Shown: piece after piece, positions 1 to 9,161 of the stretch
How the letters are laid out: each line of letters opens with the position of its first letter
How positions within the stretch are numbered: the stretch's first letter is position 1
DNA from: Dictyocoela muelleri
Lineage: Eukaryota; Microsporidia
Assembly (NCBI GenBank): GCA_016256075.1
Contig: SDVU01000037.1
Coordinates: 1-25,853, forward strand
Reading direction: 5' to 3'
Length of the DNA: 25,853 nucleotides
Made by a program: the position numbers and the translations under genes
The notes under the pieces: model-generated
Seen by the model: the letters and a program-made list of their open reading frames with translations, nothing else
What the model was told of the DNA's origin: nothing
The model's database searches: none

Positions 1-860
1 TTATTATATTAAATTGCCTTGAATTTCAAAGACATTTATAAATAATAATTATTTAATAATTAAAAATAACAAATTTTTAATATCTTTTATAATTTCGACC
101 ATTTTTTTCAGGGGTTAAAAAAATAAAATTGTACACCAACTTTTATGTATGGCTATTAGCCCACACAGCCAATATTTCATCATGTAATATATATTTCATA
201 ATAAATGTAACATCACATTAATTTTTTTGTTGTTCTTTTCTAGAGTCTTACGAGATCTGTCAGGAACTAATTGTATATAACATCTTCAATATTTACATTC
301 GAATACTTCGAAAACACATGTTTGTATTATGAAATAATATTTGCAATATTTTCATGATGAAATTGATGATTCTATATTTATACAGCCAATATTTTCATCT
401 TAAACTTTCTTATATTTATATAAAATTTAATTGTTTTTTTTGTTAAATCTTAGTTTTTAAAACTCATTTTTTTTTAGATATTTCGGGAAATAAATTAGCA
501 GTTCGACGGTGTTTCTTTGTAAAAATAGAAACGAAAAAAATAAAATTACTGTTATATAATCCACTTTACTGTTTTTACACAATAGTTTTATGCTTAATAA
601 GAAAAATCATCAACATTTCTTTTTTGCAATTAAAATTTACTTTTAATTTTATGTAATTTCATATTAGAAAGATATATTAGAAAATACTTCTTTATTTTAA
701 TAATACCCTTTCCTTACTAAAATCATCACTGTAGTTTCTTTCTGTTCTTAAATATTATATTATTCTAAATTCCCAATTTTAAATAAATTCTTATGATAGC
801 TCATAAGAATATTCCGATTTTTGTTTTTTTTTATTTTTTTTTAAAATTTTACGATGTCTA

Positions 861-1202
861 GGGTCTATTCCGGTAGTAATGCTGATTTTTTTATTTACTG
901 TCTGAAATTGACCCCAAAACTGGCTTTTGTTCATTTTAGTATTGTTTTTTCCTAAAAACATAGAGGATAAGCATATTTGACTAATTTTATCTTCATTTAC
1001 CATACCTATCAGCTTTAGGTAGTATATAAACCAGTCATTGCTACTAAATATTTTAGATCTTGAGTTTTGGGTTCCTCACTGTATTCTCTTATGTTTTTAT
1101 TTTCCATATAGTGATTGAAAATAATTCAAATCATTTTACCGGTATGGGGTCTATTACGGGATATTAAACATAAAAAGCGGAGCATTACCCAGGAATAGAC
1201 CC
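861..1202. repeat. Small inverted-repeat (MITE-like) element
   Basis: GGGTCTATTCC followed by a GGTAATGCT-like block occurs at 861-883 on the plus strand and, inverted, at 1181-1202. A third GGGTCTATT at 1148-1156 forms a hairpin with the right end (1144-1204). The layout fits a 342-bp non-autonomous element with about 22-bp ends, or a decayed foldback. No target-site duplication is evident and no coding content is recognisable. Confidence 0.4.
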
Positions 1203-2113
1203 ATTTACGTATAGCAAAAATATTTATAGATAAAAATTTCGCTGGGTTTTCATAGGGGGCATAACAAACACTCATAAAAGCTTACAAAAAACCAATAAAT
1301 ATTTTAACTTTTAATTACGTACTACTATGTCTGAAATATTTTTAAAATTATAATATTCCGCCCATAGTCGTAGGAAATGAAAAGTTTAAATATTGTTTCG
1401 GTTTTTTTTTCGCAAGCTCGTATGAATGTTTACCTGCGCTTTCTATGAAGACCTAGTACTGAAAATCTATTTATATAACAATACTTGTCTGATAATTCAG
1501 TACTACAAGAGGTATTTTTTATTTTTTATAGAAAAAAATGCTTACAAAAAAATACCCATACAGCACAGAATTAACAGACCGTTATTTTTGTATAAATAGA
1601 TTTTCTGAGGTTTCGATATATCAACATTTTTGCTTTACTAAATCAGAAAAATTCCAAATTTACATGCAATTCTACACGATGCAGTATCTACAATTGCTAA
1701 TTCGGGAATTCAATCCAAAAATTGGTATCAGATATCTATTCTGATTTAGATTAATAGTAACTAAAAGTTTTACATTCTATTTTCGTTTACTCGATGACTC
1801 AGCAAAATACAGGCAATTAACAAATAATTATAGGGGTTCAATGAATTTTTTATTTTTTCTACTTTTTACCGAGCTGCCTACCGAATTGCAAAAATAAAAG
1901 GTAAACTATCTTTTCTTGACATAAAAAGACTGGCTTAGTAAGCCTTATAACACATAATTCACATCAACCATTATAACTTTCAACAATTTATGCCATAATC
2001 CATTTATTTAAAAAGGATTTTAAGTAATCAATACTTTCCATGTTTTCAATAATACTAAGAAATAATCTATCTCGCTTTAATAATGATCGAAAAAACATTG
2101 CAAATAAAATCAA

Positions 2114-2116
2114 CCC
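2114..2116 (+). promoter_or_regulatory. CCC motif just before start codon
   Basis: AACCCTCA directly precedes the ATG at 2120, with CCC three bases upstream of it. A short C-run close to the start codon is a known microsporidian start-site signal, and the same feature precedes the SPT3 and 23820 starts. It favours 2120 over the in-frame ATG at 2159 as the start. Confidence 0.5.
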
Positions 2117-2119
2117 TCA

Positions 2120-2638
2120 ATGTTCCAACGATACAAAAAGAAAGAAGAAAAAAAGAAAATGAATGAAATTCGTTACAAAAAACATAAAATTAACCAAAAA
2201 CATTCAAAACACAGTGAACTTGAAAAATACACTATGATGCTTAACAATCCTTTAACACGTCAAATAGCATATAAAAAATTAATAAATGGCACACTTCTAA
2301 ATGATCATATTTTTCATTTTTCAGAAATATTATTTACACATCTCCTAGAAAAATCAAATAAGCCCTTAATAAATGTTATTACAGAGCTCTGCAAGTGTTC
2401 AAATTTTAAAGCTATTGAGAGAATGGCTACAAATTATTTTTTATTGTTTTTGGAAATTAACGAAAATGAGATGGTTGAAAAAATATTTAAACGGTTTTGT
2501 TATGATGAAATTGTTAAACAGAGACTTTATGAGAAGGAATGGTTGTGTTTTAAAAAAAATAATATAAGTTTTAAGTTTGGAGAGAAAATTTTTTTAACTA
2601 AGAATTGTGTTATTAACGATGGAAAAGGATTTTATTAA
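2120..2638 (+). CDS. Hypothetical basic, mostly helical protein
   Basis: A 172-residue intronless reading frame that I do not recognise. The first 35 residues are very rich in lysine and histidine (KKKEEKKK, then KKHKINQKHSKH) and could be a nuclear or nucleolar localisation or RNA-binding tail. Residues of about 35 to 140 look like a run of amphipathic helices, with leucine and isoleucine spaced as in helical-repeat proteins. There is no signal peptide or membrane segment. The CCC run three bases before the first ATG supports that start and supports the gene being real. It converges on the lectin-like gene at 2864-3412 with a 225-bp gap. It could be a microsporidia-specific protein or a shortened nucleolar or translation factor; the sequence alone does not decide. 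Confidence 0.7.
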   Translation: MFQRYKKKEEKKKMNEIRYKKHKINQKHSKHSELEKYTMMLNNPLTRQIAYKKLINGTLLNDHIFHFSEILFTHLLEKSNKPLINVITELCKCSNFKAIERMATNYFLLFLEINENEMVEKIFKRFCYDEIVKQRLYEKEWLCFKKNNISFKFGEKIFLTKNCVINDGKGFY

Positions 2639-2639
2639 A

Positions 2640-2863
2640 TCAGGTCTTTGAATTTCTAATTTTTTTTTATTAATTTAAGATTTTTTTTAAATTTTTGGAT
2701 AAATTTTTAAATTTTTTAATTATTTTTTTTATAAATTACTTAATTAAGAAATTTTCAATGATAGATTTTATGATAAATTTTTTCTCAATGATAAATTTTA
2801 ATCATGGATAAATCGATGATAGATTAATCAATGAAGGATTATTCATTGAAGAACATTTTTTAT
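2640..2863. repeat. Low-complexity spacer with degenerate caatgataaatttt repeats
   Basis: Between two converging genes. After T-rich sequence, 2755-2850 holds several degenerate copies of (tc)aatgatagatttt / caatgataaatttt, about 15-20 bp apart. No gene is seen. The region must contain both 3' ends. Confidence 0.45.
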
Positions 2864-3412
2864 TTAAAGTACAATTTCAACTGCTCGCCTATTTTTTAAA
2901 ATCTGTGCTACATGCGTTCTTCCCAATGATTTATTTTTAAATAAAATAGACCTTTTTAAACTATTTTTTAACACAGGTATAGGCTTATTCATCGAAACAA
3001 AATCGACAATTTCAACTTCAAACTTCTGATTATCATTTATATCATTACACCTCAGAACCATAAAAAATCCGGATTTTTCATCAAACCCGATACACCTTTC
3101 TTTAGAAACAAGCCTATACGTACCATCTGGATTTACAGAAATATTAAAATGCTGCTCCTTTTTCGAATTTACTATAGAACTATAAACAAGATTTTTTTCA
3201 TTATCACTTTCAAGAACCTTATCGCCTTTAGTAAAGACTTCAATTAAATTCAAATGTGGATACGATTTTGAAGGAATCAATTTCATTATATCAGCATAAG
3301 TTTTGGATACTGCTTCAGGATAGTCCATGTTTGTACCACCCATGTATATTTCTGAGTCTTTCAAGCGAAGACTAAATTTCATCGTTAGGATTGATAATAA
3401 AAAATGTAACAT
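2864..3412 (-). CDS. Ricin-B-type lectin-like (beta-trefoil) protein, probably secreted
   Basis: A 182-residue protein. Residues 1-17 are hydrophobic with few charges and may be a signal peptide, although K12 and R16 make it a weak one. From about residue 72 to 136 the pattern resembles ricin-B / beta-trefoil repeats: a QHFNI segment (87-91), a strand ending ERCIGFD (105-111), a cysteine 15 residues later (C107 and C122), and NQKFEV (128-133), which fits the degenerate QxW/QxF motif. Microsporidia encode many such lectin-like proteins, which are thought to bind host or spore-wall glycans. No enzymatic A-chain-like part is present. The first ATG (3412) lacks a CCC run, and a second in-frame ATG lies at codon 11. 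It is divergent from SPT3 with a 611-bp gap. The family call is a pattern judgement, not a search result. Confidence 0.6.
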   Translation of the reverse strand: MLHFLLSILTMKFSLRLKDSEIYMGGTNMDYPEAVSKTYADIMKLIPSKSYPHLNLIEVFTKGDKVLESDNEKNLVYSSIVNSKKEQHFNISVNPDGTYRLVSKERCIGFDEKSGFFMVLRCNDINDNQKFEVEIVDFVSMNKPIPVLKNSLKRSILFKNKSLGRTHVAQILKNRRAVEIVL

Positions 3413-4018
3413 TACGATTTAATTTCTTTTTATTTTAAAGAAAACTTTGTAACAAGAAAACTTATTGGGTGAAAATGTTTTAAAAATAAAAAAAACTTAA
3501 TTTGGTAACAATGAAGATATTTATAAAAGTTAAATTTTTAAAAACAATAATAATCTGATTAGTATTTTGATCATTTTTTTTAATATTATTGTTAAAAAAC
3601 TTATAATTAAAATTTTTCTAAAGATTTTAGATTTTAAAAAAATATAATCAGGTTTATTAATTATCATGAAAATTAATGTTTTAATAAAATTGTTTATTAA
3701 AAATGTTTTAATAAAAAGTAATGTTTAATAAAAAGTAATGTTTAATAAAAATGTTTAATAAAAATTAATGTTTAATAAAAAGTAATGTTAATTTATCATT
3801 TCATTGCAATATTAAAACCAAAAGACTAATTTTAATCATAAATGATAAATATTTTTGAATTATAAAACTTAATTCTAACAATAAATAACATCAACAGATT
3901 TTCCGATTTTTATTTTTTATTAACTTTTTTAATCAACCTTTTTTCAATTTTAATTATTAATTAATCTTTTTAATTTTTATAACCTTGCGATTATTAATTT
4001 TTGAATTAATATCAAAAT
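3413..4018. repeat. Divergent-promoter spacer with 17-bp tandem repeat
   Basis: This 600-bp gap between two divergent genes must hold both promoters. At about 3675-3790 a roughly 17-bp unit, AATGTTTAATAAAAAGT, is repeated five or six times with small length changes. The rest is AT-rich with no recognisable element. Confidence 0.6.
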
Positions 4019-4022
4019 CCCC
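4019..4022 (+). promoter_or_regulatory. CCCC motif one base before the SPT3 start
   Basis: AAAATCCCCT is followed immediately by ATG at 4024. The arrangement is nearly the same as at 23820 (TTTATCCCCA then ATG), as expected of the microsporidian CCC-like start signal. It fixes the SPT3 start at 4024 and rules out an extension to the upstream TTG at 3985. Confidence 0.6.
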
Positions 4023-4023
4023 T

Positions 4024-4677
4024 ATGAAATATTTATATACCGACGAAATAAAATTAATGATGTTTACAGCTGGCGATATATCAAATCCATTCGAGACAAC
4101 AGCAAAGTACATAGAAATAATCATAAAAAACCAAATTCTAGAGTTACTCAAAAAAGCAAAAAAAATAATGAAAATTCGAAATTCTAAAATAATAGACGTT
4201 GAAGATATTTTATTCGTTTTACGAAAGCAGCCCGGCAAAATGATGCGCCTCCTAAACTTTATCAATACAAAAAATATTAATGAATTTATAAAAAGTGAAA
4301 GTTTTGAAGAAATCGCGGAATTAAATTTTAGCTGGATTTTGCCAGGTACTGCAAATGTAATTGATTTTGAATATCGTGATAAGTTGGAAAGAGTAGATAA
4401 GATGACGGTAGGAATGACTAAAGACGAATATGAACATTTTGCAGAAGCTAGGCATGCATCTTTTACTTATAAGAAAATAAACAGATTTAAGGCATTTATT
4501 AGACCTTATAAAGCTAAAGAATCTGCAATAGATATTCTTGGGGTAATATGTTCAGATATTGTGTATTATTTGGTTTTTAATGTTTTGAAGGATAAAAAAG
4601 ATAATTCAGGTATAACAGCTGATCAAATCAAAAAAGTAATTTGGAATATTATTTTCGAGAAAGATTGTATTTATTAA
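4024..4677 (+). CDS. SPT3: SPT3-like SAGA subunit (double histone-fold)
   Basis: A 217-residue protein. Residues 3-80 match the TAF13-like histone fold of Spt3: YTDEIKLMMFTAGD, then an amphipathic helix, then the VEDILFVLRKQPGKMMRL segment that corresponds to the family's VEDLIFLIRHD..K..RL. Residues 117-160 carry the conserved central region (DKLERVDKMTVGMTKDEY, then EARHASFTYKK.NRF). Residues 167-210 form the second, TAF11-like fold (AIDILGVICSDIVYYL, then GITADQIKKVIW). In yeast, Spt3 sits in SAGA and helps place TBP at promoters in the nucleus. At 217 residues it is much shorter than the yeast protein of about 337, as usual in microsporidia; the linker between the folds is shortened. The CCCC run and the start of homology both place the start at 4024. 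Confidence 0.93.
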   Translation: MKYLYTDEIKLMMFTAGDISNPFETTAKYIEIIIKNQILELLKKAKKIMKIRNSKIIDVEDILFVLRKQPGKMMRLLNFINTKNINEFIKSESFEEIAELNFSWILPGTANVIDFEYRDKLERVDKMTVGMTKDEYEHFAEARHASFTYKKINRFKAFIRPYKAKESAIDILGVICSDIVYYLVFNVLKDKKDNSGITADQIKKVIWNIIFEKDCIY

Positions 4678-4924
4678 AATTAAATGATTTTATATTTAAA
4701 TGATTTTATATTTAATTCGTTATTGATCATTTTTATATTTAATTAAAATTAAATGATTTTATATTTAATTAAAATTAAATGATTTTATATTTTAATTAAA
4801 ATTAAATGATTTTATATTTAATTAAAATTAAATGATTTTATATTTAAATGATTTTATATTTTAATTCGTTATTGATCATTTTTATATTTAATTAAAATTA
4901 AATGATTTTATATTTTAATTCGTT
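4678..4924. repeat. AAATGATTTTATATTTAATT tandem array
   Basis: Directly after the SPT3 stop a unit of about 22-26 bp, attaaaattaaatgattttatatt, is repeated about nine times. A longer higher-order block containing ttcgttattgatcattttta recurs at about 4714 and 4864. There is no gene. The array probably contains the SPT3 3' end. Confidence 0.75.
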
Positions 4925-5247
4925 ATGGTACTGTTCCATTATAAAAAGCCAATTTTACCCCCCTCAAATCCGAGGAGAGAAAAAACTGTAAATTTAAAAA
5001 GGGTTTATTTTTCTCTCAAAATTCCCAGAATGGGTTTCTTTCTTTTAAATATTCTATATTTAGCTCTATTTATGTTCTAGTCCCGAAGAGACTAGAACAT
5101 AAATAGAGCTTAATATAGAATATTGAAGAGAAAGAAAATTATTCTGGGAATTTTGAAAGAAAAATAAACACCTGTTTAATTTACAGTTTTTATTTTCCTC
5201 GGATTTTAGGGGGGTAAAAGTGGCTTTTTATAATGGAACAGTACCAT
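4925..5247. mobile_element. 323-bp palindromic foldback element
   Basis: Two arms of about 158 bp are inverted copies around a 7-base loop at 5083-5089 (GTTCTAGTC / GACTAGAAC). The centre by loop (5086) equals the centre by ends, so the ends ATGGTACTGTTCC (4925) and GGAACAGTACCAT (5247) are well defined. The arms differ by scattered changes and short indels. There is no coding capacity. It looks like a foldback or hairpin MITE. Ends containing ..TACTGTTCC could imply a TA target (Tc1/mariner-like), but that is uncertain. A related short sequence lies at 25774-25799. Confidence 0.8.
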
Positions 5248-5640
5248 TTTTTTCTTAAGCATGAATATAAGAATTATATGTATCATCGCCTATTTTTTAT
5301 TTCTCATCATATACCTTAAAGTAAAATGTTGTTTTTAAAAATGTAAAAGGTAAATTTTCATTGTATTTTTTGAGTAACCTAGGCCATCAAGAGTTGAATC
5401 AACTATAAATTTGGTCACATTTTACACCTGAACCTTTTCTATGCACTGCCAATAATTTAGTTTTTGCATTTCTTTATTGTCACACTTTACAGCAATCTAC
5501 ACATTTTTTTTGACGTAGGAATTATTTATAAAGCCTTCAGCAGCCATATTAGCTATAATTGTTATTAATAAATAAAAAAAAGTAATCATTAGCCATATTT
5601 TTACTTTTAGACATAGGGGAGAAAAAATATTTTTTTAAAT
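5248..5640. other. AT-rich spacer, nothing recognised
   Basis: No open frame of note and no strong repeat. The first 35 bases (accatttttttcttaagcatgaatataag) resemble the sequence after 25796, so the repeat family shared with the window's right end may extend beyond the palindrome. Confidence 0.5.
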
Positions 5641-6290
5641 CGCGTTAAGTTGTTTTTCCGGGTTTTTTAGACCCATTTAAAAATATAAAATAGACATTAA
5701 TGAGAATAGAGACAAAATTCATGCTGAAATAAGTTCAATTCCTCGAGATAAAACATATATGAAGTTATTAAATTTTATGTAATTATATATGGAAGTTTCA
5801 AAAATGCCCTCTTCTCGAATATTTTTGGAAACTCACATATATTAGGTCATACAATTGATATAATTTCATAATTGTTTTTATCTCGATGAATTGAACTTAT
5901 TTCAAAGAAGAATATTGAGTACTCACTTTTGAATGCTGATTTTCTATTTTTTGAATTACGTTAAGTTGTTTCTTTTGGTTCATAAACCCCCTAAAAAATA
6001 GAAAATCGCTTTCAAAAGAGAAATAGATAAAATTCTTATTCGATATAAGTTAAATTCGTCGTGATTCAAACAAATATGAAATTAATGTAGATATGAACGA
6101 ATAGAAAAGAGTAACCCAAAATGATCGAGAATCGACTTTTTTAGAAAACTCTTATATATATTTGCTAAATATACATAATAATTCCCTATTTGTTTTTATC
6201 ACGACGATTTGAACTTATTTCAAATAAGAATTATACACATTCCTCTTTTTAATGGCGATTTATAATTTTTAGGGGTATGAGGCCGGGAGA
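5641..6290. repeat. Two tandem palindromic units (about 316-bp period)
   Basis: Each unit opens with (a/g)cgttaagttgttt (5641 and 5957) and contains an inverted repeat. In unit 1, 5729-5753 (ATAAGTTCAATTCCTCGAGA...) pairs with 5876-5900 with one mismatch. In unit 2, 6045-6075 pairs with 6188-6218 around GTCGTGAT / ATCACGAC. The two units are direct repeats of one another, diverged but clearly related. No coding content is seen. Confidence 0.7.
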
Positions 6291-6427
6291 AAACTTAAAA
6301 TTATTTTCATACCTAATCAGAAAAGTTATGGCTTTTGAATAAAAAAGAACATTACCTTAATTTTTTCGAATACAATTTATTGTCGAAACAAAAATTCAAT
6401 ATAAATTCCAAAGTTGCATATACAGAG

Positions 6428-6505
6428 TTATGGATTAAATTATAAAAAACCATGAATTAATATATTAAAATTATGGATTAATATATATAAAATTATGGAT
6501 AAATA
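6428..6505. repeat. Left remnant of ATTAATATATTAAAAATTATGG minisatellite
   Basis: About three and a half degenerate units of 20-23 bp end exactly where the large hAT-ended element begins. Its last 8 bases, GATAAATA (6498-6505), are the probable left target-site duplication. The same minisatellite continues at 13577, 14885, 16439 and about 17548. Confidence 0.75.
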
Positions 6506-6529
6506 CAGTGTTTCTCAAAGTCTTTCGAT

Positions 6530-8737
6530 GCATGGACCCCTTTTTCACATTAAATTTTCCTCGGGACCATAATATGTTGAAAAATCTTAGAATTTCTTTA
6601 AAAGGTTAAGGTATTCATCGGAACGTAGACTTCACTGAAAAAAAAATTTTAATGTAGTCCACTTTCAGAAAAAAAATTTCGAATTATTTTATTTTTTAAA
6701 TGAAATTTTACCCTTATGGTTTAGAATTAAATATGACATTTTATATTAATTGACAACTAGTTATGTTATTTTTACGATTTTTCAAAGATTAATGAATTAA
6801 ATATATGTATTAACTTCAATTCAGAAATAAAAATAATGATTTTAAGCTTTAATAATTATAAATAAATATATTTAGATGTTCAAAGCGACATTGCTGGAAT
6901 TACATTAGTAATAAATACTTTACTACCTATTAATAGTTTTTAATTTATATTATATTGCATACTTATCAAAACTTCAATTTTTCAAATTTATTGTTTGATC
7001 TATGATTTGAGTTAAGAAAATTCAGCTTCTTTTAGAAATTTTTAGATATTAAATGTTATTCAATCTCCTTTATTCTAATAAAATCGCATTCTAAAAAGGA
7101 AACCACAAAATTTTAATTTATTTAAGTTATAAATACAAGTACTTATTACTATAAATGAAAATAACTCCTGATTTAACGATTATTTGAAATAAGAATTTTT
7201 TTAATTTTCTTTCTCAGAAGTCGATTTGTTCACTAATAGGGCAGTTAAAAACCGGTCGGTGTATTAAAAATTTATTAAAAACAATTTTAATTTAAAAAAA
7301 CATAATTTTGTCAATTTTAACTAAAATTTTATCAATGAACTTTAGAATAAATTTTTTTATGTCCAAAGTAGTGAACTTTGATGCATTCCACACTCAAAAA
7401 AGGCTTTAAAAAACGTAAAAGCGAAGCAAGGCTGTAAAATCGCTCACCATAAGGCGAGTGCCTTTACAGCCTTATGATAAGCAAAATCAAAAGCTAAATA
7501 CGCTATAAAACGTTTAAATCTGTCAAACGAAACTACACTACCAATTTTTTATCATCGATAGCTGATTTTTTTAATAATAATTTATTTATTTATAGAAAAA
7601 TGTTCTAAAAATGTTCTAAAAATGTTTGGGGCATTCAAAATAAATAATGAATGGTAACTTAAGTATATCGATATATACACGAATTTTCTTTTAAAGAAGT
7701 TATATTTTTCTTTTCTCAGTAAAACTTCTTATTAGTATTTTTTTATGTAGGAAAGAAGACCTGAAATAGTAATAAATAAGTATATATAAAAATAAACGGG
7801 TCATTTTTTTACATATGATTTCTTACTTCTTTAAAATCACTTCCATTACCTCATATTCATTTATTTTAATCGCCACAAATCGTTGAAGAACCGTAAATCT
7901 TTGTTTTAATTAGCTTATGACAAAAAAGAAGGTTTTTAGATAAAAATCATACATTGATGATTTCTATAAAAGTTTATCTAAAGTTTTTTTATATTAAGAA
8001 TAATTAGAATGGAAAAATTGTTAAATAAGGCTTGAAATAGTTGAATATACGATAGAAGAAAATTTTGTTTAAATTAAAAATAGATTATATTTATTTTATT
8101 TTTTTATTTTACAAAATTTCTCATGAAACCCTACCTTGTGGTTTTTTATTTTACAACCTTTCACCAAAAAAACTATTATTTAAAATCTGAATTAGATTTA
8201 ATAGCTTTTTCGGTTCTCACCCGAACTTAAACTCTTCCTAAAAAAATAAAAATCCTATCATTACGAATGTTTAGAAACTTTTATTAGAAAAAACATATAA
8301 TCGCTAGTTATATATTGTTATAATTACATAATTATATTAAACTTCCATTAAAAGTCAAAAAAATTATTATGATGATTATTACTGAACAAACCCCGATTTT
8401 ACGCTTATTTCAAATAATACACTAGAGCTGTCTTTTAAAGGTGTCAATTTCCTCATAAATAAATAAAAATAATCAATGCAAAACAAACTTTTAGATTTCT
8501 AGTTTTTGACGCATTTTTACAAGATATATTTTTAGATTTTCTAATTCTGTAGAGTTGTATTTAGTTTAATCTCTTAAAAATGTTTATTAAATATAGCGAA
8601 CTTGTAAGTGAAATTATTATAAAAAACTGCGGATTACTGAAACTTTAAAAATTACTATTTTTATTTATAAAACTTAAAAATTCTATTGAAGCATTTATAA
8701 ATTCACAAAAAATATATAAGGATAACTATAAAGACCT
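6530..8737. other. Outer left part of the 7-kb element, non-coding
   Basis: About 2.2 kb of AT-rich sequence with no recognisable gene. It has no counterpart in the right arm, where only about 190 bp separate the end from the matching minisatellite, so it is either an insertion here or a loss on the right. It holds one strong hairpin (7428-7473). The motif ttatttgaaataagaa near 7187 resembles a motif of the tandem palindromes at 6200-6230. Confidence 0.5.
7428..7473. repeat. GC-richer hairpin
   Basis: AAGGCTGTAAA pairs with TTTACAGCCTT, and the inner parts (tcgctcacc / ggcgagtgc) pair imperfectly around ATAA. It is one of the few G+C-rich stem-loops in the region. It could be the tip of an old foldback or a structured RNA; nothing decides between these. 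Confidence 0.5.
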
Positions 8738-8876
8738 TTTCATTATTCGTTACTTCTTCTTTCATTTTTTTGGCATTATTCTTTACTATTGTTGACACTA
8801 TTTTCATTATTTTGATAACATTTTTCATTATTATCAACACCATTTATTATTACAAGATTTTTATCAGCTAAGGACT
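8738..8876. repeat. Inverted copy of the (ATGGCGTCAATAATAATGAAA)n minisatellite
   Basis: Degenerate units read as ttcattattattgacaccatt, about 22 bp each. This is the reverse complement of the array at 13241-13380 and marks matching positions in the two arms of the 7-kb element. Confidence 0.7.
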
Positions 8877-8924
8877 ATTTGCTCAAGGCTATAGATATGA
8901 GGCCAATGTTAATATTTTTTTAAT

Positions 8925-8932
8925 GTTATGAC
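8925..8932. repeat. Left target-site duplication of nested hAT (GTTATGAC)
   Basis: GTTATGAC at 8925-8932 is repeated exactly at 10675-10682, right after the other end of the nested hAT. The uninterrupted form of the site survives at 13160-13167 (as gtcataac) in the opposite arm of the host element. Confidence 0.9.
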
Positions 8933-8974
8933 TAGGGCTAGTTATAAATACGGTTTTTTTTTTGAAATTTTGTG

Positions 8975-9079
8975 TTGAAAATACGGGTCAAATACGGGTC
9001 AAATACGGGTCAAATACGGGTCAAATACGGGTTTTTAAAGATAGTTTTTGTATTAAAAATACATGTCAAATACGGGTTT
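8975..9079. repeat. Subterminal AAATACGGGTC tandem repeats of the hAT element
   Basis: Five near-exact 11-bp copies of AAATACGGGTC lie at about 8979-9031, with another variant at about 9066-9078. Single copies sit next to the other end (about 10596 and 10622). Subterminal repeats near the ends are the usual transposase-binding sites of hAT elements. A short open frame over this block (8962-9165) is an artefact of the repeat. Confidence 0.8.
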
Positions 9080-9161
9080 ATAAATTCATAATATGTGTTT
9101 TATATCATATATTTTTATTGATATTAATTTTAAAATGTGTTTTAAATATTAAAATCGTTTT

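Larger units (their letters stand above)
1..2119. other. AT-rich region without a convincing gene
   Basis: I see no recognisable gene here. Open frames at 791-1003 (-) and 1538-1744 (+) are short, match no family I know, and lack the CCC run seen before the real starts further right. The motif acagccaatattt(t)catc occurs near 165 and again near 383. A small inverted-repeat element lies at 861-1202 and is listed separately. Confidence 0.6.

Noticed and set aside
791-1003. 70-codon minus-strand open frame
   Set aside because: Overlaps the small inverted-repeat element, Lys/Asn/Ser-biased, no CCC run before the start, no family match known to me.
1538-1744. 68-codon plus-strand open frame
   Set aside because: Composition is not absurd, but there is no start signal, no motif and no neighbour support; left as unproven.
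2373-2567. 64-codon frame inside the 2120-2638 gene
   Set aside because: Out-of-frame shadow on the same strand.
3957-4265. Minus-strand open frame over the SPT3 start
   Set aside because: Antisense shadow of the well-supported SPT3 gene.
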